A stretch of DNA of 64,000 nt from Aedes albopictus (Eukaryota > Arthropoda > Insecta > Diptera > Culicidae): positions 28,855,047 to 28,919,046 of the forward strand of contig NC_085138.1 of the NCBI RefSeq assembly GCF_035046485.1. The letters run 5' to 3'. How positions within the stretch are numbered: position 1 is the first letter of the stretch; every line of letters starts with the position of its first letter. The notes under the pieces are model-generated. The model had not been told where the DNA came from. It made no database searches and saw nothing but the letters and a program-made list of their open reading frames with translations. Made by a program: the position numbers and the translations under genes. Shown here in pieces: positions 24,108 through 34,491 of the stretch.

Positions 24108-24459
24108 TCCCCGAAAAAATCCATGAAAGAGCTTCAGGAGGATTCCCCTCAGGAACTTCTGGAGGAATCACAAGCCAGAATGAACACCCAAAATTCCCTG
24201 AAAAAAAACTTCAAAATGATCCCTGTTGGAAACACCGATTCATATTTGAATTCGATCCAAGCAATCACATGTTAGGGTAGGCTAGTCGGTTGCTAGGCCG
24301 TCATTCTGTAACGCGAAGTAGTAGATAATACACGTGTTGAATACAAGCTGTGAATTCGTTTTGTAAATCTGGTTTTTCGACGAATTTTCATTCCGAGTCA
24401 ATTCCGAGTGTCCCCCGCGAAAGTAATTCCTACAAGAATTTGAGCAAAGGCAACAGCCC

Positions 24460-24615
24460 GTTCTCCCTCAGCAGCAGCAGCAGCAATAGCAGCAGCCTAA
24501 GCAGTTGAGCCCCGGTGTGCGCCCTTGAATCGCAAGTCGTCGTAACATTGGTCCTTCTCTCCTCCCGCAGGTGAGCCCCGGTGTGCGCCCTTGAATCGCA
24601 AGTCGTCGTAACAAT
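24460..24615. repeat. CAG microsatellite and a 67-bp spaced direct repeat
   Basis: CAGCAGCAGCAGCAGCAAT-type triplets at about 24471-24498 are followed by two copies of GAGCCCCGGTGTGCGCCCTT, at about 24506 and 24573. Both continue with the same further 20 bases (GAATCGCAAGTCGTCGTAAC). Confidence 0.7.
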
Positions 24616-25330
24616 CCCTGAAGGAACTTTTGGAGGGATCCCAGAAAGAACTCCTGGAGAAAAACCATAAAGAAATCCTGAAAAAGCTCAGAAAGAATCC
24701 TGAAAGATCTCTTAGATGGACCTTGAAGAAAGTCCTGGAGAAATCTCGAAAGGCGCTGTCCATAAACTACGTAGATTTATTTTTGGCTATCTCATACCCC
24801 CTCTTCCCTCTCGTAGACTTTTGTTCATACAAAATTTTCAAAATTTGTATGCAGCGTAGATTTTGGCCAGAAACAAACCTCCTCCTCCTTAGAGCCTACG
24901 TAGTTTATGAACTGTCCCAAAGGATCGTCTGGAGAAATCCCTATAATAACTACAGGAGGATTCCTTGAAGGAGAATTCCATTATCGGAGAAATCCCGGAA
25001 AGAATCCCAGCAAAAACCCCCGAGCTACACGATAAAACGTTGGAGGAATCTCTGAAACTCCCGAAGAAAAAATTACATGATTTCCTGAAAGAACCACTGT
25101 AGGAATTCCTTGCCGGAAAGGACACCTGGAGGAGTTGCTGATGGAATTCCTCAATGAATTCCAGGATCAATTCCTGTAAGAACTCATGCAAGAATCCTTG
25201 AAAAATCCTGTAGGAATCGTTGAAGGAACTCCTGGAAGGATCACGTAATGCAACCCCTGAATAAATTCATAAAAAAAACTCTAAGTCGAGTTTTAGAAAG
25301 AATTTCTGGAGGATTTTTTCAAGGAACTAC
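24616..25330. repeat. Degenerate GGAACTCCTGGAG-type satellite
   Basis: Imperfect repeats of words such as AACTCCTGGA and GAATCCTTGA. They are related to the larger array at 35890-39240 and interrupted by the MITE at 24754-24926. Open frames of about 100 aa here follow the repeat period and are not genes. Confidence 0.65.
24754..24926. mobile_element. MITE with CATAAACTACGTAG ends
   Basis: Inverted ends CTGTCCATAAACTACGTAG and CTACGTAGTTTATGAACTG with pyrimidine-rich internal sequence. It is inserted in a degenerate GGAACTCCTGGA-type repeat. Confidence 0.7.
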
Positions 25331-25601
25331 TGTAATGTAAAAGGAGACTGAGTTTTATACCTTTTTCAGACTGAAAACTGATACTCAGAAGTTGCTCAGA
25401 AGGTAAAACCACAGATCCTCAAAAATCGTGATTTTCGAGAAAACTGTGAAATCCGCGATATGAGATACGTACAATTATCGATATGTGGATTAATCATTCT
25501 TATTTCAATGGGTTCAATGGCCAGTTAAATTTCTGGCAATCAATTATCAACTGGCAAAGCCTGAAAAATAAAAACTGCTCGATTTAGATTATCAATCTGA
25601 A

Positions 25602-26010
25602 TTAACTCACCCCGACGCGCCTCAAGGCCCCCGATGAAGAAGGGCTCCCCTCGGCTTCCCTTTGATCCGGGCGTGCGCTCCAATGCCCGGATCCGTGATA
25701 AAGTCGCACAGGACCTTGGTCCAGCTGGGTGTACTGCGGGATGGTACCGTAAAATTTCGGTGCGATGCTTTTCACTTCGGGAAAATACCGGCGTTGAAAT
25801 CGTGATGCTCGTTGAAGGTGATCCAGTTCAAGGGGCTTCGGATTGCAATCAGTGGTCGAAAAACGTTGAACCGCGGATGCAGAAAAACCCAAATAAACTT
25901 TCTGGAGGTATTGCAAAACTGCTTCGCCTCCAGCAGGGTGGGCAAAATCGTGTCAGGAGCTCATCGACATCGGCATTCCGTTCCGCTCTGGAGAATTCTT
26001 AAGCCAAACA
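25602..26010 (-). pseudogene. Coding-like degenerate stretch, unidentified
   Basis: The minus strand shows protein-like runs split over two or three frames, such as RPLIAIRSPLNWITFNEHHD in one and EVKSIAPKFYGTIPQYTQ in another, ending near a GTGAG donor-like site at 25613-25617. Stops and frame changes show decay. I could not assign a family. Confidence 0.3.
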
Positions 26011-26421
26011 ACTTGTTCTTGCTGCGACGACTGCTACGAATGCTCGAGCGATTGCAACTCCAGAACCGCGTAAAGATTCGTTTGAGCGTTTGCATTACCT
26101 GTCTCATGAAAAACAACATTAATTATTAATGAAGTAATGATCATAAGTATGAAAATACTTACGAAAGCACGAAAATAAGAGTAGTAATACAAAATAAATC
26201 GAACAGTTGATTCTGCTGAAAAGTTAAAATGGCAGCACAACAACAACAAACTTTTGTCGTGGCGGAGGCGGTGGATCAGAAGAGGCGAAATGGGCGAAAC
26301 TGTCAAAAAATGTGGAAAAGGGGTAAACCAATGCGTAAAAACTGACGCAAAAATGGTAATAACTAGTCCCCTCGGTGAACTTCTGCATAAGTAAAAAGAA
26401 GAAAACATGGTACCGAAAATT

Positions 26422-26893
26422 TTAGGTGGTTTGTACCGCACTCTTACGTCTGTATAAATTCGTCTGTGCTGGCACCGGCTGCTCCAATCGTCGCATCACT
26501 TTAAACAAACTGGGATCGTTCACCATGTGGTCCGTCGCACCAGAGTCTAGGAACCACTGCATTTTCACCAGCTCTTCTTTTTCTTCCTGCGACGCCATGA
26601 AGCAAACGTCTGCACGATCAGAGGTACGCTTTTCTTCAACAACTACGTCTGTTCTATTATTTCGGTCTTTCACCACCTCGTACTTACTCGAACTCACTGG
26701 CAAACGCACACGACAGTCGGCTTGTTTGTGTCCTATTTTGCCGCACCGAAAGCACCTCAAGGTTCTCCACACATGCCTGCTCGTCATGGCAACACACTCA
26801 CTTTCTCGCTCATTTTCGACCGCAGGGGCCAACATAGTTTTCTTCAGGTTCACATCGAGCAACCGCTTCTTGACAAACGCCAGTGTCACACCA
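26422..26893 (-). pseudogene. Old copia element: gag/protease fragment (distal part)
   Basis: The minus-strand frame contains a retroviral-type zinc knuckle (CFRCGKIGHKQADC) followed by the copia protease active-site motif DSGATDHM. It then ends at the left without integrase or reverse transcriptase. It is the downstream continuation of the gag half at 34492-35046. The two were separated by the 7.6-kb element at 26902-34483, and both sides carry the same 8 bases CCGGGAAG. The element is truncated and inactive. Confidence 0.8.
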
Positions 26894-27174
26894 CCGGGAA
26901 GCGAGGGGGGCGACATTTATCCGCTGTGCCTTGACTATGTCGCATTTTTATTGAAACAATGCATTTTATATTCATTTTCGTGATTTCAGTATTTTCAATC
27001 AATTTAATCCGATTATCTCGGATAATGTCGGATTTCTTCAATTTTTATTCGCTAATTTATTTTCAGTGCATTTTGTTCCATGCGTTACACACGTTACACA
27101 CGCACACACATGATCGTCAAACAAATACTTATAAATCAAACGTCAAAACAAGTTCACTCTGTTTACGTTTACTC

Positions 27175-27416
27175 TGTGGGTCAAAGCGGACAGGTTCGAC
27201 AGTGGATCTGCGTCGGCTGTGAGGAAAATAACCCGGAACGGACACGAAATAGTTCGCAAAACAAAACACACGCGGTTACTCTGTTTGATCGTATAATTCG
27301 GTTTCAGACAAAAGGTTCGGTTACAAGGTTACAATGTTGTTCGATAATGAGGTATGTTAGGTCGCTCCACAAATGTGTGTAGAGTGACGAGGGGTGCACC
27401 GCTGTATCCTCTAACA
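27175..27416 (-). repeat. copia 3' LTR
   Basis: 242 bp, starting TGTGGGTCAAAGCGGACAGG on the + strand and ending CCTCTAACA. The stop codon of the polyprotein lies just inside it. A short purine-rich tract (coding strand GAGGAGGAG, 27417-27425) precedes it. Confidence 0.95.
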
Positions 27417-30400
27417 CTCCTCCTCAGCGGTATCCCCTCGGCTGCCTTGAAGGCCGATAGAAGTCGCGAAGAAATGGTGCTTCACGTTCCCCAATGGTTT
27501 GGTGAAAACGTCTGCACGCATCACCTCGCTCGGGCAGTACTTGAGCTTGATCACTCCTCGTTCACAAAGGTCACGGATGAAGCACTCCTTGGTGCTTATG
27601 TGCTTCGACCGCTTGCTGGTCTTATCGGACTGTACAAAGGCCAGACAACCTTGATTGTCTTCATGTACGACGGTGGCCTTCTTCTGCTTCTCGCCCAGGT
27701 CCTCCAGCAAACGCCTCATCCATAACACCTCCTGGCACGTTTCGCCCAGAGCCACGTATTCTGCCTCCATGGACGAGAGGCTGACGCAGTCCTGATGCCG
27801 GCTCGCCCAAGAGACAGCTCCTCCTGCGAAGAAGACGACAAATCCAGTGGTCGACTTTCGAGTTTCTGGATCTTCAGCCCAGTCGGAGTCGGAAAACGCT
27901 TCGAGATCAGCGCCGCCCGATCCACCGAGCTTCAACTTCCAATCGGATGTGCCCTTTAAGTAGCGGAGCACCCGCTTCGCCGCTGTCCAGTCTCTCTCGC
28001 ATGGTCCACCGAACTTTCGCCCTAGGATGCCGACGCTAGCGGCGATGTCCGGCCGTGCGCAGACCGCGACGTACATTAGAGCACCCACGAGACTTCGGTA
28101 TATAGTAATGTCCTTCATTGCTACACTGCTGGTCGTGTCCTTGAGGTAGCCTTGATCCATCGGCGTCCGCGCTTCCTTGGCTTCCTTCATGCCGAACGTC
28201 GCAATCATCCGTTTGATGTACGATTGCAAGCTCAGACTGTATACACCTTCGGAGTCCTTGGTAATCTCCAAGCCCAGAAAATGCTTCGCGTTTCCGAGAC
28301 AGTTGACGTCGAAATGTTCCTTTAGTTGGCCGTACACGCGGGCCAACTCCTCCTCGTCGGCTCCAGCGACTAGCATGTCGTCCACATAGACGATGAGATA
28401 CACGACCCTTCCGTTCCTCACAGAGATGTACAAGCATTGATCAGCGGAGCTCGGTACGAATCCAATTCGCTTCAGCACTTCGGACAGCTTCTTGTGCCAA
28501 CACCTAGCTGACTGATGGAGGCCGTAGATACTCCGGCGTAAACGGCACACCATCTCCTCCTGTCCACGGACGACGTAACCGGGAGGCTGCCGCATGTAGA
28601 CCTCTTCGCTGATTTCGCCGTTCAAATACGCGGTCCGGACATCCAAGTGCTTCAGAATCAGTTTGTCCCTGCCTGCTATAGCAAGCAAAGTTCTCAGTGT
28701 GGCGTGGCGAATCACCGGCGCAAAAACTTCGTTGAAGTCCACTCCGAATCGCTGCGTATGCCCTTGTGCAACAACTCTCGCCTTCAGCCGCACGACTTTC
28801 CCAGCCTCGTCCATCTTCGCCTTGTACACCCAGCGACTTCCGATGACTTTCTTGCCGGGTGGCAGCGGCACCAACTCCCAGGTACCGATTTCCTCGTGCG
28901 ACGACATTTCTTCATCCATGGCCTGCTTCCACGAATCTCGCTCCGGACACTTCAACGCTTCGGTGTACGACTGCGGCTCCGTCAACGCTTGAGTGGCAAC
29001 TCCTACTACGAAATCGCTGTACTTGCTAGGCAACTTGTTACGGGTTTTACGGGAAGCTCGACTACTCATCTCATCCTGGTGGCGTTCGTCGGGATCTCGT
29101 TTGATATCAAGGGGATCAATCAAAGCGGAACTGGAACTCAAGTCGAAGAATTGCTCACATTCACTTTGATCATCATCGCTTGGCTCTCGGGGGTCGTCGG
29201 ACGCCTCGTCCTCGCCCTCAGCCACGCCGTCTTCCGGCCAGTCCAATGCCGGTTCGACTATCGGTCGCTGATCCCGTCCATCGTCCTGTGCGGAGAGCCA
29301 TTCCACACCATCGTCCACCGTATCGGTTCCCTCCTCAACCGGAGAATGAGTATCGAATTCTAGGAATTTAGCGTCACGACTAATGGTAACTTTCTCCGTC
29401 GCCAAATCAACGAAACGATACCCTTTATGTTGTTCTGAGTAGCCTATGAATGTGAGTTTGCGTGCTTTGCTATCAAATTTGCCACGCTTCACATCCGGGA
29501 TATGAACCCACGCCTGAGACCCGTAAACCCTCAAGTGCCCAACATTTGGTTTCTTCCCGTACCATTTTTCAAATGGAGTAGTATCCACCGAGCGCGAGGG
29601 CAATCTGTTCTGCAGGTAAGTAGCGGTTAGCACCGCCTCGCCCCAATACTTTTTATCGAGCTTCGCGTCCAGCAGCATTGTGGTTGCCATCTCCTGCAGA
29701 TACCTATTGCGCCTCTCCGCCACCCCATTCTGTTGTGGCGTGTAGGGGGTGGTGAACTGAACCTTGATCCCCTCCTCGGCAAAGAACGTCTGAAGCTTCT
29801 TGTTGTCATACTCGCCGCCTCCGTCGGAGCGGACGACTCGCGGCTTCCTACCAAACAAGTTTTGCACATACCTGACATATTCGACGATCTTGTCGGCAGC
29901 GTCCGACTTCCTGGCGAGGAGATACACGACCGCATACCTGCTGTAGTCGTCGATGATGGTCATCAGGAATCGGTTGCCGCTGGGTGTCGCCGTTCGCATG
30001 GGCCCGCACAGATCCGTGTGGACTAAATCCAACACCTGCGTGGACGCCCTCTCCGCCGTTTTCGGAATCGGTGTCCGAGACAGCTTTCCTTCCAGGCACG
30101 TTTCACAGCTCAACCGCATCCCACAATCTTTCAGCTTCATACCAGCCACTAGTTTTTCTTTGTCCATTCTGTTCACACTCGACGGATCGCGGTGGCCGAA
30201 ACGCCGGTGCCACTGGTGTTGACACAGTTCGTTGTGCTGCTTCTTCTCGGCTTTCATCACTGTTTCAACCGTCTTCAGGTGGTACAGGCTGTCCAATCGG
30301 GCGCCCTTCACTTTCACTTGCCCCGATTGATCACAAATGTCACAATAGTCCTTGCCGAAAATCACCACAAAGTCCTTAGCAGCCAACTTCGCCACCGAAA

Positions 30401-31448
30401 TCAAACTACTGTTCAACGACGGCACAAAAAGTACTTCCATGAGAGTAATCTCCACTGCACCACCACAGCCGTCAACACCAGTCAGCACACAGGTACCACA
30501 CCCGGCCGATTTCACTACACTTCCGTCCGCAAGAATCACTTCAGGAGCGCTCTCTTCACTGAGCGAGGTGAACACACTTCTGTCATTGCTCATGTGGCTG
30601 CTAGCCCCGCTGTCCACAACCCAGCAACTGTGCCTCTTCTCGCCGGCCATAAACAGCACCGGACTAGAACTCTTCTCCGTGGCCTGCTTGGCCTTCGGGC
30701 GATCACTTTTCTTCTTAGGTTCTTCTTCTCGCTCTTCACTTTTCTTCAGGGCCTGGAACCGCAAGCAGTCCCGCTTCATGTGGCCCTTCTTCTTACAGAA
30801 GAAGCACTCGATCTCGGATTTGTTTTTCACCACACTGTGCGACTTCACGCCGCTCTTCATCGCTTTGGCTTCGCCGGACGTTCCGTGGCCAGATCGCTCC
30901 TTCCTGCGCTCGTACTCGTCCAACAATTTGGATCGCACCAGCTCCACTGTCAGGTCTTCGTCCGGCCTGCTTTCTAGCGCCGTGACAAGCCCGCTGTAGG
31001 AGTCCGGCAGGCTCCTCAGGATCATAGCGATCTTCAGTTGATCCTCCAACTCCTGCCCGGCGTTTTCCAGCCGATTGAAAAGGTCGTCCAACTCGAAGAG
31101 ATGTGCTTCCAAGTCGCCTCCCTCTCGCAAGTTCAGGTTGCATAACTTTTTGAGAAGGGATACTCGAGAAGTCACAGTGACTTTCTCGTGATATTTCTGG
31201 AGACTGTCCCAGAAATCGCGGGCCGATTCCGCCGCCTTGACGAGGCTGTATTGGTTCTCCTCAATACACAGCCCCATCGTCGCGCGCGCTTTCCGGTCAT
31301 CACGGGTCCATTGAGCCGTGGCGGGCTCGGGCTTGACTCCATCGATGACGTAGAAGAGCTCCTCCCTGGTCAGGAGCATCTCCATCCTGAATTTCCAGGA
31401 TGACCAGTTCGTGTTGTTCAGCTTCGTGAACTTGCTGATGGGATCCAT
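27411..31448 (-). CDS. copia Gag-Pol polyprotein
   Basis: Intact 1345-aa frame from ATG 31448; the open frame extends a few codons upstream without another ATG. Domains in order: gag (N-terminal LNNTNWSSWKFRM); zinc knuckle CFFCKKKGHMKRDC near residue 215; aspartic protease DSGASSHM near 280; GAG-pre-integrase HRRFGHRD; integrase with VHTDLCGPM, VVRSDGGGEYD and TPQQNGVAERR (about 430-600); reverse transcriptase with LDVRTAYLNGEI and the catalytic YVDD (about 880-1120); RNase H with DSDWAED and SLSSMEAEYVAL (to about 1330). All catalytic signatures are present. The order PR-INT-RT-RH is diagnostic of Ty1/copia (Pseudoviridae-like) elements. There is no envelope gene. The stop lies inside the 3' LTR. 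Confidence 0.96.
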   Translation of the reverse strand: MDPISKFTKLNNTNWSSWKFRMEMLLTREELFYVIDGVKPEPATAQWTRDDRKARATMGLCIEENQYSLVKAAESARDFWDSLQKYHEKVTVTSRVSLLKKLCNLNLREGGDLEAHLFELDDLFNRLENAGQELEDQLKIAMILRSLPDSYSGLVTALESRPDEDLTVELVRSKLLDEYERRKERSGHGTSGEAKAMKSGVKSHSVVKNKSEIECFFCKKKGHMKRDCLRFQALKKSEEREEEPKKKSDRPKAKQATEKSSSPVLFMAGEKRHSCWVVDSGASSHMSNDRSVFTSLSEESAPEVILADGSVVKSAGCGTCVLTGVDGCGGAVEITLMEVLFVPSLNSSLISVAKLAAKDFVVIFGKDYCDICDQSGQVKVKGARLDSLYHLKTVETVMKAEKKQHNELCQHQWHRRFGHRDPSSVNRMDKEKLVAGMKLKDCGMRLSCETCLEGKLSRTPIPKTAERASTQVLDLVHTDLCGPMRTATPSGNRFLMTIIDDYSRYAVVYLLARKSDAADKIVEYVRYVQNLFGRKPRVVRSDGGGEYDNKKLQTFFAEEGIKVQFTTPYTPQQNGVAERRNRYLQEMATTMLLDAKLDKKYWGEAVLTATYLQNRLPSRSVDTTPFEKWYGKKPNVGHLRVYGSQAWVHIPDVKRGKFDSKARKLTFIGYSEQHKGYRFVDLATEKVTISRDAKFLEFDTHSPVEEGTDTVDDGVEWLSAQDDGRDQRPIVEPALDWPEDGVAEGEDEASDDPREPSDDDQSECEQFFDLSSSSALIDPLDIKRDPDERHQDEMSSRASRKTRNKLPSKYSDFVVGVATQALTEPQSYTEALKCPERDSWKQAMDEEMSSHEEIGTWELVPLPPGKKVIGSRWVYKAKMDEAGKVVRLKARVVAQGHTQRFGVDFNEVFAPVIRHATLRTLLAIAGRDKLILKHLDVRTAYLNGEISEEVYMRQPPGYVVRGQEEMVCRLRRSIYGLHQSARCWHKKLSEVLKRIGFVPSSADQCLYISVRNGRVVYLIVYVDDMLVAGADEEELARVYGQLKEHFDVNCLGNAKHFLGLEITKDSEGVYSLSLQSYIKRMIATFGMKEAKEARTPMDQGYLKDTTSSVAMKDITIYRSLVGALMYVAVCARPDIAASVGILGRKFGGPCERDWTAAKRVLRYLKGTSDWKLKLGGSGGADLEAFSDSDWAEDPETRKSTTGFVVFFAGGAVSWASRHQDCVSLSSMEAEYVALGETCQEVLWMRRLLEDLGEKQKKATVVHEDNQGCLAFVQSDKTSKRSKHISTKECFIRDLCERGVIKLKYCPSEVMRADVFTKPLGNVKHHFFATSIGLQGSRGDTAEEEC

Positions 31449-31635
31449 CTTCACCACACGAACTTAACCGCAAACCGACAACAACGAATCGAAAAAACTT
31501 GCACCGAATGCAACCACGACGACGCCGGCACCAACGACCACACCGACGCGACGCCTTCCCCGTTCCAAAACGCCGAACTACCGCGGAACTTTTTCCACTT
31601 TTCGAGCGAAAAACACAACTTTTCCTCGCAACCTC

Positions 31636-31651
31636 CACCGGGCCCGTAACC
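31636..31651 (-). other. copia primer-binding site (initiator-tRNA half type)
   Basis: The coding strand reads GGTTACGGGCCCGG directly after the LTR. It is close to the complement of the initiator methionine tRNA anticodon stem-loop (GGTTATGGGCCCAG), the half-tRNA primer known for copia elements. Mismatches are at positions 6 and 13. Confidence 0.7.
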
Positions 31652-31893
31652 TGTGGGTCAAAGCGGACAGGTTCGACAGTGGATCTGCGTCGGCTGTGAG
31701 GAAAATAACCCGGAACGGACACGAAATAGTTCGCAAAACAAAACACACGCGGTTACTCTGTTTGATCGTATAATTCGGTTTCAGACAAAAGGTTCGGTTA
31801 CAAGGTTACAATGTTGTTCGATAATGAGGTATGTTAGGTCGCTCCACAAATGTGTGTAGAGTGACGAGGGGTGCACCGCTGTATCCTCTAACA
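31652..31893 (-). repeat. copia 5' LTR
   Basis: 242 bp, identical to 27175-27416 in every stretch compared. On the coding strand it precedes the primer site and the polyprotein. Confidence 0.95.
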
Positions 31894-31968
31894 TACTCTG
31901 CGCGCACCAAATTCTCGTCCAAAATCTCGCAATTATTTCTGTTGTTTGGTGCTAAAAGTGGCGAAAAT

Positions 31969-33212
31969 ATGGACTATTTTTGGAGGGAATTGAGCAAAGT
32001 GGTCGGTCCGATTCCAGTAAGTATCAAGGTGATACTGGAGCAGCTGCGATATATCCATGGCGGCCTTGCCTACTTAAATGATGACGTTATAAACGCGATG
32101 GAGGAGGAAGTCAAACACCTTCCAGAAACAACCGGGAAATCCACGGGGATGCTACGGTGATCTGATTTTGGTACCGCTTATCATGCGCAACCAGTGCTCA
32201 CTAATACCAACATTTACTCAATACAGTAGCGGGAGGAAATAAGGAAAAACGCACTTTGGCGAACAAAGTTTGCGAAAAGAGGTGTTGCGTGTCTTTTCAC
32301 AAGCAATTCTCACTCTCTGTAGGAATTTTACCTAAATATCGACACTTTGAAATTGAAAATTATCAATTAATGCCGCTCTTTCATGATCAACACTTTTATG
32401 AGATCTAATGTGATGTAAGCGTTTTGCACCAATATCCCTCGTAAAAATGTAAACATTCAAATTTCACGACTGTGTTGGTGAATATTTTGGCAAGAGCATA
32501 AATTTATGCTCCACGTAAGGAGGCACAATCCAACCTGTCAAACTCCATAGTGAAAAAATAGGTTGCCGTCCCCTTGGGGAAATCAGATTGTGAATGGCAG
32601 AAGATGATTGGCTTCAACGGGCCTTTGAAAAACTTCCGCTTCGTGTTGGGAGAGCGGAGCTTATTGAAGGTGATATGTAAAAATCTGGCAGCTGGAAAAT
32701 ATCTATCTTTTCTTCACATGTTCGAGTTAAGCATGCCGAATACGATATTCCCGGTGATATTATCACAGCAGCCCAAGAAGCGTCCATGTGACAGTCATCT
32801 GGAAACCACTCCGGAAGATACTCCATGGACGGCAATGGAGACACCTGAAGCTTATGAAACCGAATACCTGGAAATTAGTCAGCAATCATGTTCTCAAACC
32901 TCGACGGTCGCTGCAGTACTGACAAACGAGAACGATCGGGAAGTGAGGCGTACTTGTGAGTATGGACCTTGGTATGGACCTCCGACCTACGTATTACAGC
33001 ATCTAGTTGTAAAGCGGATGAAGTATGAGGACAGCGATCCACTTACCGATGATGAAGGCAATCAGTGTAGCTTCGTGATTATCATAAAGTTGTGCAATAA
33101 ATGGTCATTTTTAGAATCATTTCCTTTTCCTTTTTTTTCTCAATTCACAGAATACCCAATGTTTCTATTTTCAAATACTCGACTTTATTGCGCCCAGATT
33201 GTGTCATTCTGA
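31969..33212 (+). pseudogene. Third copy of the zinc-finger-like transposon gene
   Basis: Starts at ATG 31969 (MDYFWRELSKVVGPI) and runs directly into VSIKVILEQLRYIHGG, without the 978-bp insertion seen in the palindrome arms. It is split by a MITE at 32142-32576, then resumes (EWQKMIGFNGPLKNFRF, LGERSLL). An internal deletion then joins it to the second exon region (CKNLAAGKYLSFLH, then SQQPKKRPCDSH). The intron and the CPFC half of the zinc finger are lost, and a fortuitous 212-aa frame (32574-33212) results. Function unknown. Confidence 0.55.
32142..32576. mobile_element. hAT-like MITE, 8-bp duplication GGGAAATC
   Basis: This 435-bp insert has ends CACGGGGATG and CGTCCCCTTG and is flanked by GGGAAATC at 32134-32141 and 32577-32584. 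The palindrome arms show the uninterrupted sequence. It has no coding capacity. Confidence 0.8.
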
Positions 33213-33298
33213 TCACATATTGCCACATTAGAGATATGTTTTACAATTTCATTGATGCACCTTGATGCTCGTTTTGATCATAGTTTCACAGGATTTGA

Positions 33299-33480
33299 TG
33301 TAGGGCCTGGGACTATTTGGACAGGTGCATCTATTTTGGGTGCTTGCTGCTATAACTCAGTCAATTTTAAACCGATTGACTTGATTGTTGAAACACGGTT
33401 GCCAATCGGTTTGAAATTAACCGAGTTATAGCAACAAGTGCCCAAAATAGGTGCACCTGCCCAGCTGGTCCTAGACCCTA
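33299..33480. mobile_element. Foldback element, TGTAGGG family (third copy)
   Basis: Same near-palindromic element as 14865-15048, at the same place relative to the zinc-finger-like gene. Sequence diverges from the arms exactly at its right edge. Confidence 0.85.
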
Positions 33481-33522
33481 TGTTCATTCCTTTTGATTCC
33501 CCTTCGCACACTAATACCCCAG

Positions 33523-33676
33523 ACAGACATGTGATACGAGTGTGATTCCTGTACAACGGTACGCAGTGCCAAGAAAATTTCAACAAGACTGACTTGAACT
33601 GAGAGAATTTTCAGTATGGCACTCATTTCAAGCGCAATTGTACAGTGATTCTTGTATCACATGTGTGTCATAAGTA
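33523..33676. mobile_element. Small MITE with ACATGTGATAC ends
   Basis: Inverted ends GACAGACATGTGATACGAG and TTGTATCACATGTGTGTC with matching GATTCCTGTACAA / TTGTACAGTGATTC inside. Non-coding. Confidence 0.7.
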
Positions 33677-34491
33677 TAAAGTACGACAAGTACATCAAAT
33701 ATCTTTTTGGATAAGCTGACAATCAGCAATAATAAGACCAGCCTTTTTCTGGTGAACATCACTCTAGGTACCGTCGTTTGGGGGTAAACGTATGAAATAG
33801 TCCAATGTCACTCCACTTTGGCCCAATGACACCCCGCAAAACGGTACTGCCTTGCTTTCTGTTCCGATCCTGCAAGATATGGTGATGCTGATTCTTTTTG
33901 GTTTATGTTGTTTCGAGCTCCAATCATTCTCAATTCGATGGCTTCCTCAAGCAATAGGGTACAAGCTGGCTGTAAATACATGCATGGTTTTTTGCATAAA
34001 CATGTATTATTATGCTCATGATGAAAAATATTTACCTGCATGTTAAATTTTGAACATAACACAGTTTTCAGTCTCTGGTTGCAGGCCTGAATATATTTAT
34101 GAAATATTTATGACTACGTCTTTAGCTGTCATGGTAATTGGCGAGGATTACTAAGTAACTAAGTCTCAAATAAAGTTTTTCCTTATATTAAATACACAAA
34201 TGCAACAAAAGTTTGGAATGTTGTTTTCAAAATTCCAACCCGTGTATGCACAACACACTCTTACGTGGCAGTGTTACTAGTTGTCATAATGACAGAATAT
34301 GTCAGTTCTATTATTAAAGATGTGGATGGATATTCCTCCGATAAAGAAGATATGAACCATTCAGCCCGATTCGTACTGATTAATCATCGGATTAATCGGA
34401 TTTCGCATCAAACTCAGGGAAAAGCTGTTTGTTTGGTGATTAAGTCTAAAATCCGGATTTATCTTGAATTGTCACCCCCCTCGCCGGGAAG

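Larger units (their letters stand above)
27175..31893 (-). mobile_element. Full-length Ty1/copia provirus
   Basis: Two 242-bp LTRs (27175-27416 and 31652-31893), identical as far as I compared, with TG/CA ends on both strands. The 5-bp target duplication is TACTC at 27170-27174 and 31894-31898. The uninterrupted target is visible in the palindrome arm near 12276. A single long open frame lies between the LTRs. Identical LTRs and an intact frame indicate a recent, possibly still active, insertion. Confidence 0.96.
26902..34483. mobile_element. CGAGGGGGG-family DNA transposon, 7.6 kb with nested inserts
   Basis: The left end is CGAGGGGGGCGACATTTATC and the right end is the inverse of CGAGGGGGGTGACAATTC. 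The flanking duplication is CCGGGAAG at 26894-26901 and 34484-34491, and it falls inside a copia gag frame that continues on both sides, which proves the insertion. Subterminal ATCGGAT-type words occur near both ends. Without the nested copia provirus (27175-31893) and the MITE (32142-32576) the element is about 2.4 kb. It carries a damaged copy of the zinc-finger-like gene and no recognisable transposase. An 8-bp duplication is usual for hAT and P superfamilies, but the terminal sequence does not look like either, so the superfamily is open. Confidence 0.88.

Noticed and set aside
24267..24434. Solo LTR beginning TGTTAGGGTAGGC and ending CCTACA
   Set aside because: TG/CA ends can be chosen, but there is no matching flanking duplication and no second copy in the window.
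28647..30999. Plus-strand frames of 109-261 aa opposite the copia polyprotein
   Set aside because: These are antisense shadows of a clearly coding 1345-aa frame.
27175..31893. Endogenous retrovirus or viral insertion
   Set aside because: The domain order is protease-integrase-RT-RNase H with no envelope gene, which is Ty1/copia.
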